The notes under the pieces are model-generated. The model was given only the letters and a program-made list of their open reading frames with translations, was not told the origin of the DNA and did no database searches. This document shows, in pieces, positions 61,600 through 64,000 of a stretch of DNA of 64,000 nucleotides. The DNA is from Macrosoma leucophasiata. Lineage: Eukaryota > Arthropoda > Insecta > Lepidoptera > Hedylidae. Where the stretch lies: NCBI GenBank assembly GCA_036365455.1, contig JAWQUS010000020.1, positions 5,987,001 to 6,051,000 of the forward strand, in the 5' to 3' direction. How positions within the stretch are numbered: position 1 is the first letter of the stretch; each line of letters begins with the position of its first letter. The position numbers were made by a program, and so were the translations under genes.

Positions 61600-61928
61600 T
61601 GACGTCCCACTGCTGGGCACGAGTCTCTCCCCTTTTTGGGGGGAGGTTTGGAGCTTACTCCACCACGCTGCTCCAATGCGGATTGGTGGAGGTGGGTGGG
61701 TTAGTGGCCAACCCGCTGTCGGATGTTTTCAAACCGCCCATAAGGCCTCCGACAAGGTTTAACGACTGCTATCCATCGATAACAACAGGGACCGATGGCT
61801 TAAAGTGCCCTCCGAAGCACGGAAACGCGCATTTAATGTGCCACTAGCGGTCACCCATCACACTACCTGACCGCGCCCGTAGTGCTTAACCGAGTAGATC
61901 GCTTACGATCTACACTAGCCGCTGGACC
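61600..61928 (-). mobile_element. 5S rRNA-derived SINE, best-preserved copy
   Basis: On the minus strand the head at about 61910-61845 aligns clearly to insect 5S rRNA: GGTTAAGCA, then CGGGCGCGGTCAG, then GATGGGTGACCGC, in the order and spacing of the 5S internal promoter (A box, intermediate element, C box). The body and the CCCAGCAGTGGGACGTC tail follow to 61600. It lies next to a Helitron-like repeat at 61943 that carries mariner copy 2. It lacks the Helitron and polypurine segments of the composite copies. Confidence 0.85.
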
Positions 61929-62008
61929 ATTATATTTAGTAACTATCTGTCCCGGCTAACTTCGTATTGCCCCACAATTAAATAATGTGTCAAAGGTTTG
62001 ATATAAAA

Positions 62009-63283
62009 GGTTAGGGAAAAAGTCTTTTCGCATTATAGTATGTATGAACTTGTAATAAAATCTCTTTGGCTGTAGTATTTGTTACTGGCTGGTTTTGGTA
62101 TCATTGAAAGTTAAAATTTTAAAGAACATAATTCCAAATTCAAATTAGGCAAATGTGTGATTTTCATTTGTTTTTCGTACTGTCAAGATGAGTGAATCTA
62201 ATGAAGAAATTCGATACATTTTAAAATTTTACTACAAATAAGGTAAAAATGCTACGCAAGTCGCGAAAAAAAATTGCGATGTTTATGGACCTAGTGCAGT
62301 GTCTGTGAGAGTAGCACAAATTTGGTTTAAGCGTTTTCAATCCGGAAATTTTGATGTCAAAGATGCACCTCGCTCTGGTCGCCCTATTACGGATAAAATG
62401 GATGCCATTTTTGCAAAAGTGGAGCAAGATCGACATATCAGTAGTTACGACGTAGCTGAAGAACTGAGAATTGATCACAAAACAGTTCTGGCGCATTTGA
62501 AAAAAGCTGGGTACAAAAAAAAGCTCGATATTTGGGTACCTCACGAGCTCACTGAAAGAAACCTAATGAACCGTGTACTCATTTGTGATTCTTTATTACG
62601 ACGTAATGAAACCGAATCATTTTTGAAGAAGCTGATAACTGGTGATGAAAAGTGGATCACGTACGACGTAAACTTGCGAAAAAGGTCGTGGTCAAAGGCC
62701 GGTCAGGCTTCACAGACTGTGGCGAAACCCGGGTTAACTCGCAATAAGGTGATGTTGTGTGTGTGGTGGGATTGGAAGGGCATTATTCATTATGAGCTAT
62801 TACCACCAGGCAGGACTATCGATTATGAACTCTACTGCGAACAACTGATGAGATTAAAGCAAGAAGTTGAGAGAAAGCGGCCGGAATTGATCAACAGAAA
62901 GTGGTGTTTCATCATGACAACGCTAGACCTCACACATCTATAGCCACTCAGCAAAAATTAAGAGAGTTTGGCTGGGAGGTGTTAATGCATCCGCCGTATA
63001 GTCCTGACCTTGCACCTTCAGATTTCCACCTGTTTCGGTCTCTTCAGAATTCTTTATGCAATGTTAGGTTAACATCACGAGAGGACTGCCAAATCCACTT
63101 GTCGCGGTATTTTGATGAGAAGTCCCAAAATTTTTATAGCAATGGGATCATGTCCCTACCTACAAGATGGCAAAAGGATATTGAACAAAATGGTACATAC
63201 ATACTTTAGTTAAATTTAAATAAACTATATTAAAAAATGTTTTGAATTATCTTAAAAAATGCGAAGAAACTTTTTCCCCAACC
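62009..63283 (+). mobile_element. mariner (DD34D) DNA transposon, copy 2, nested
   Basis: About 1.27 kb, with terminal repeats GGTTAGGGAAAAAGTC (left) and GGTTGGGGAAAAAGT read inward from the right. It splits a Helitron-like repeat: the piece at 61943-62008 continues at 63290, as in the uninterrupted copies at 16044-16298 and 23496-23735. The junctions contain extra TA dinucleotides, consistent with TA duplication, although the left border has drifted. It shares orientation and nearly all bases with copy 1. Confidence 0.93.
62188..63209 (+). pseudogene. mariner transposase with early stop and one frameshift
   Basis: The ATG at 62188 matches copy 1, but codon 18 is a TAA (62239-62241) where copy 1 has lysine. 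After that the frame is open for most of the protein and keeps the helix-turn-helix region, the WVPHEL motif, the GDEKW aspartate and the WWDWKG strand. A frameshift near 62899 then moves the HHDN, YSPDLAP and PSDFHLF part into another frame, which ends at 63209 in N-G-T-Y-I-L. That end is intact here, whereas copy 1 stops earlier. The lesions differ from those of copy 1, so the two copies decayed independently. Usual mariner transposases are about 345 residues, and the combined pieces fit that length. Confidence 0.92.
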
Positions 63284-63391
63284 TAATATATACGGTCTAT
63301 TTGTATGGGAAAATGAAATTGTGGTTTTTACTATTTTCCTTCAATTTCTTCATATTTTCTTATCTTTTAAACCTTCCCTGGACTTACAAAA

Positions 63392-63661
63392 ATCATTCAA
63401 AACCAAAATTAGCCAAATCGGTCCAGCCGTTCTCGAGTTTTAGCGAGACTAACGAACAGCAATTGATTTTTATATATGTATATAATTAATGTATAGCATG
63501 AATCTATAATACATATATAAAAAGCAATTGATTTTTATATATGTATATAATTCATGTATAGCATGAATCTATATACATATATAAAAATCAATTGCTGTTC
63601 GTTAGTCTCGCTAAAACTCGAGAACGGCTGGACCGATTTGGCTAATTTTGGTTTTGAATGA
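63392..63661. repeat. Large palindrome with tandem-duplicated centre
   Basis: Arms 63392-63483 and 63570-63661 (92 bases) are identical as far as I can align. The centre and inner arms hold two tandem units of about 65 bases (63461-63525, 63526-63590), each containing ATTCATG...CATGAAT-type symmetry. Confidence 0.85.
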
Positions 63662-63665
63662 CTTT
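63568..63665 (+). mobile_element. Helitron-like element (family B), truncated inverted copy
   Basis: Only the first ~95 bases of the element remain, in opposite orientation to the copy ending at 63484 and identical to it over the shared part. Confidence 0.7.
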
Positions 63666-64000
63666 GTATCAGTCAAAGTTTGGTAGTATTCTCAGGCAAA
63701 TAGGTAGGCGACATTAATAAATAATAACTTCATAGGCAGGTTGTGCGCGCGTTTTCATAGGATTTCATTGAAATAAAACATTTTAAAATGGGTTTCGTTG
63801 GGCATTTTCGTGGCGTTTGATTCGGATGAGTGTGCGTTCACCTTTAAACAGTTACCGTTACCGCCGCATCGTTACCATGCGCCCGCGAAATACGTCGCTG
63901 CAACAATTACACACAACCACGATTTCCCTAATTAACATTTAACCGAGTTTTTCGGTACAGTTCTCTTGGCGGCAATGACAACAGTTTTGAAGCATATTTA

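Larger units (their letters stand above)
61943..63484 (-). mobile_element. Helitron-like element (family B) split by mariner copy 2
   Basis: Pieces at 61943-62008 and 63290-63484 join to match 16044-16298. The terminal CTAG is mutated to CTAT. The 5' end merges into a large palindrome (63392-63661). Confidence 0.75.

Noticed and set aside
61845..61910. Functional 5S rRNA gene
   Set aside because: Only the internal promoter part is similar. It lacks the 5' and 3' stems and continues into a SINE body.

Overview
The window looks like nuclear DNA of a moth, probably Noctuidae or close relatives. The base composition is AT-rich, and the repeats are of lepidopteran type: a tRNA-headed SINE that shares its 3' tail with an RTE-like LINE, a 5S rRNA-headed SINE, short A|TC...CTAG|T elements (Helitron-like), MITEs, and two mariner copies. 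The species assignment is inference; there is no single diagnostic gene. Nothing prokaryotic, viral or CRISPR-like was seen.

Protein-coding content is very low. The only host gene I can support runs on the minus strand. A first coding exon at 41034-41004 lies downstream of a GC/CpG-rich block and ends in a GTAAGT donor after one base of a codon. A clean internal exon at 29390-29272 (TTTTGTTGCAG acceptor, GTGAGC donor, strongly GC-biased codons) begins with the two bases that complete that codon. If they are joined, the intron is about 11.6 kb and the known product is a 51-residue N-terminus that I do not recognise. No further exons were found below 29272, so most of the window is probably intron or intergenic DNA.

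Layout: 1-5.5 kb holds SINE and LINE fragments, a GC-rich direct repeat (3334-4134) and a composite repeat (4690-5475). 6-11.3 kb holds Helitron-like copies, two hAT-like MITEs and paired hairpins. 13-28 kb holds scattered SINEs, Helitron-like copies and a TIR element with a small conserved ORF (21122-21700). 29-42 kb holds the host exons, an RTE-like LINE fragment and MITEs. 43-49 kb holds a cluster of SINEs in both orientations, large palindromes, a tRNA-like sequence, the second TIR-element copy and a third hAT-like MITE. 52-54.7 kb holds the inverted second copy of the composite repeat, expanded by a SINE and by a piggyBac-like foldback element. 59-63.7 kb holds two same-strand mariner copies, the second nested in a Helitron-like repeat that was itself then inverted-duplicated.

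Two patterns stand out. First, several repeat copies carry small inverted duplications absent from sister copies (4794-4850, 21390-21460, 25563-25757, 43467-43535, 46961-46993, 63392-63661). Second, the 4.7 kb and 52-53.6 kb composite repeats share the same internal junctions in opposite orientation. No obviously new biological system was identified; the best leads are the unidentified gene, the composite repeat, the 5S-headed SINE with a non-RTE tail, and a short coding-like segment inside a TIR-bounded element (6722-6931).
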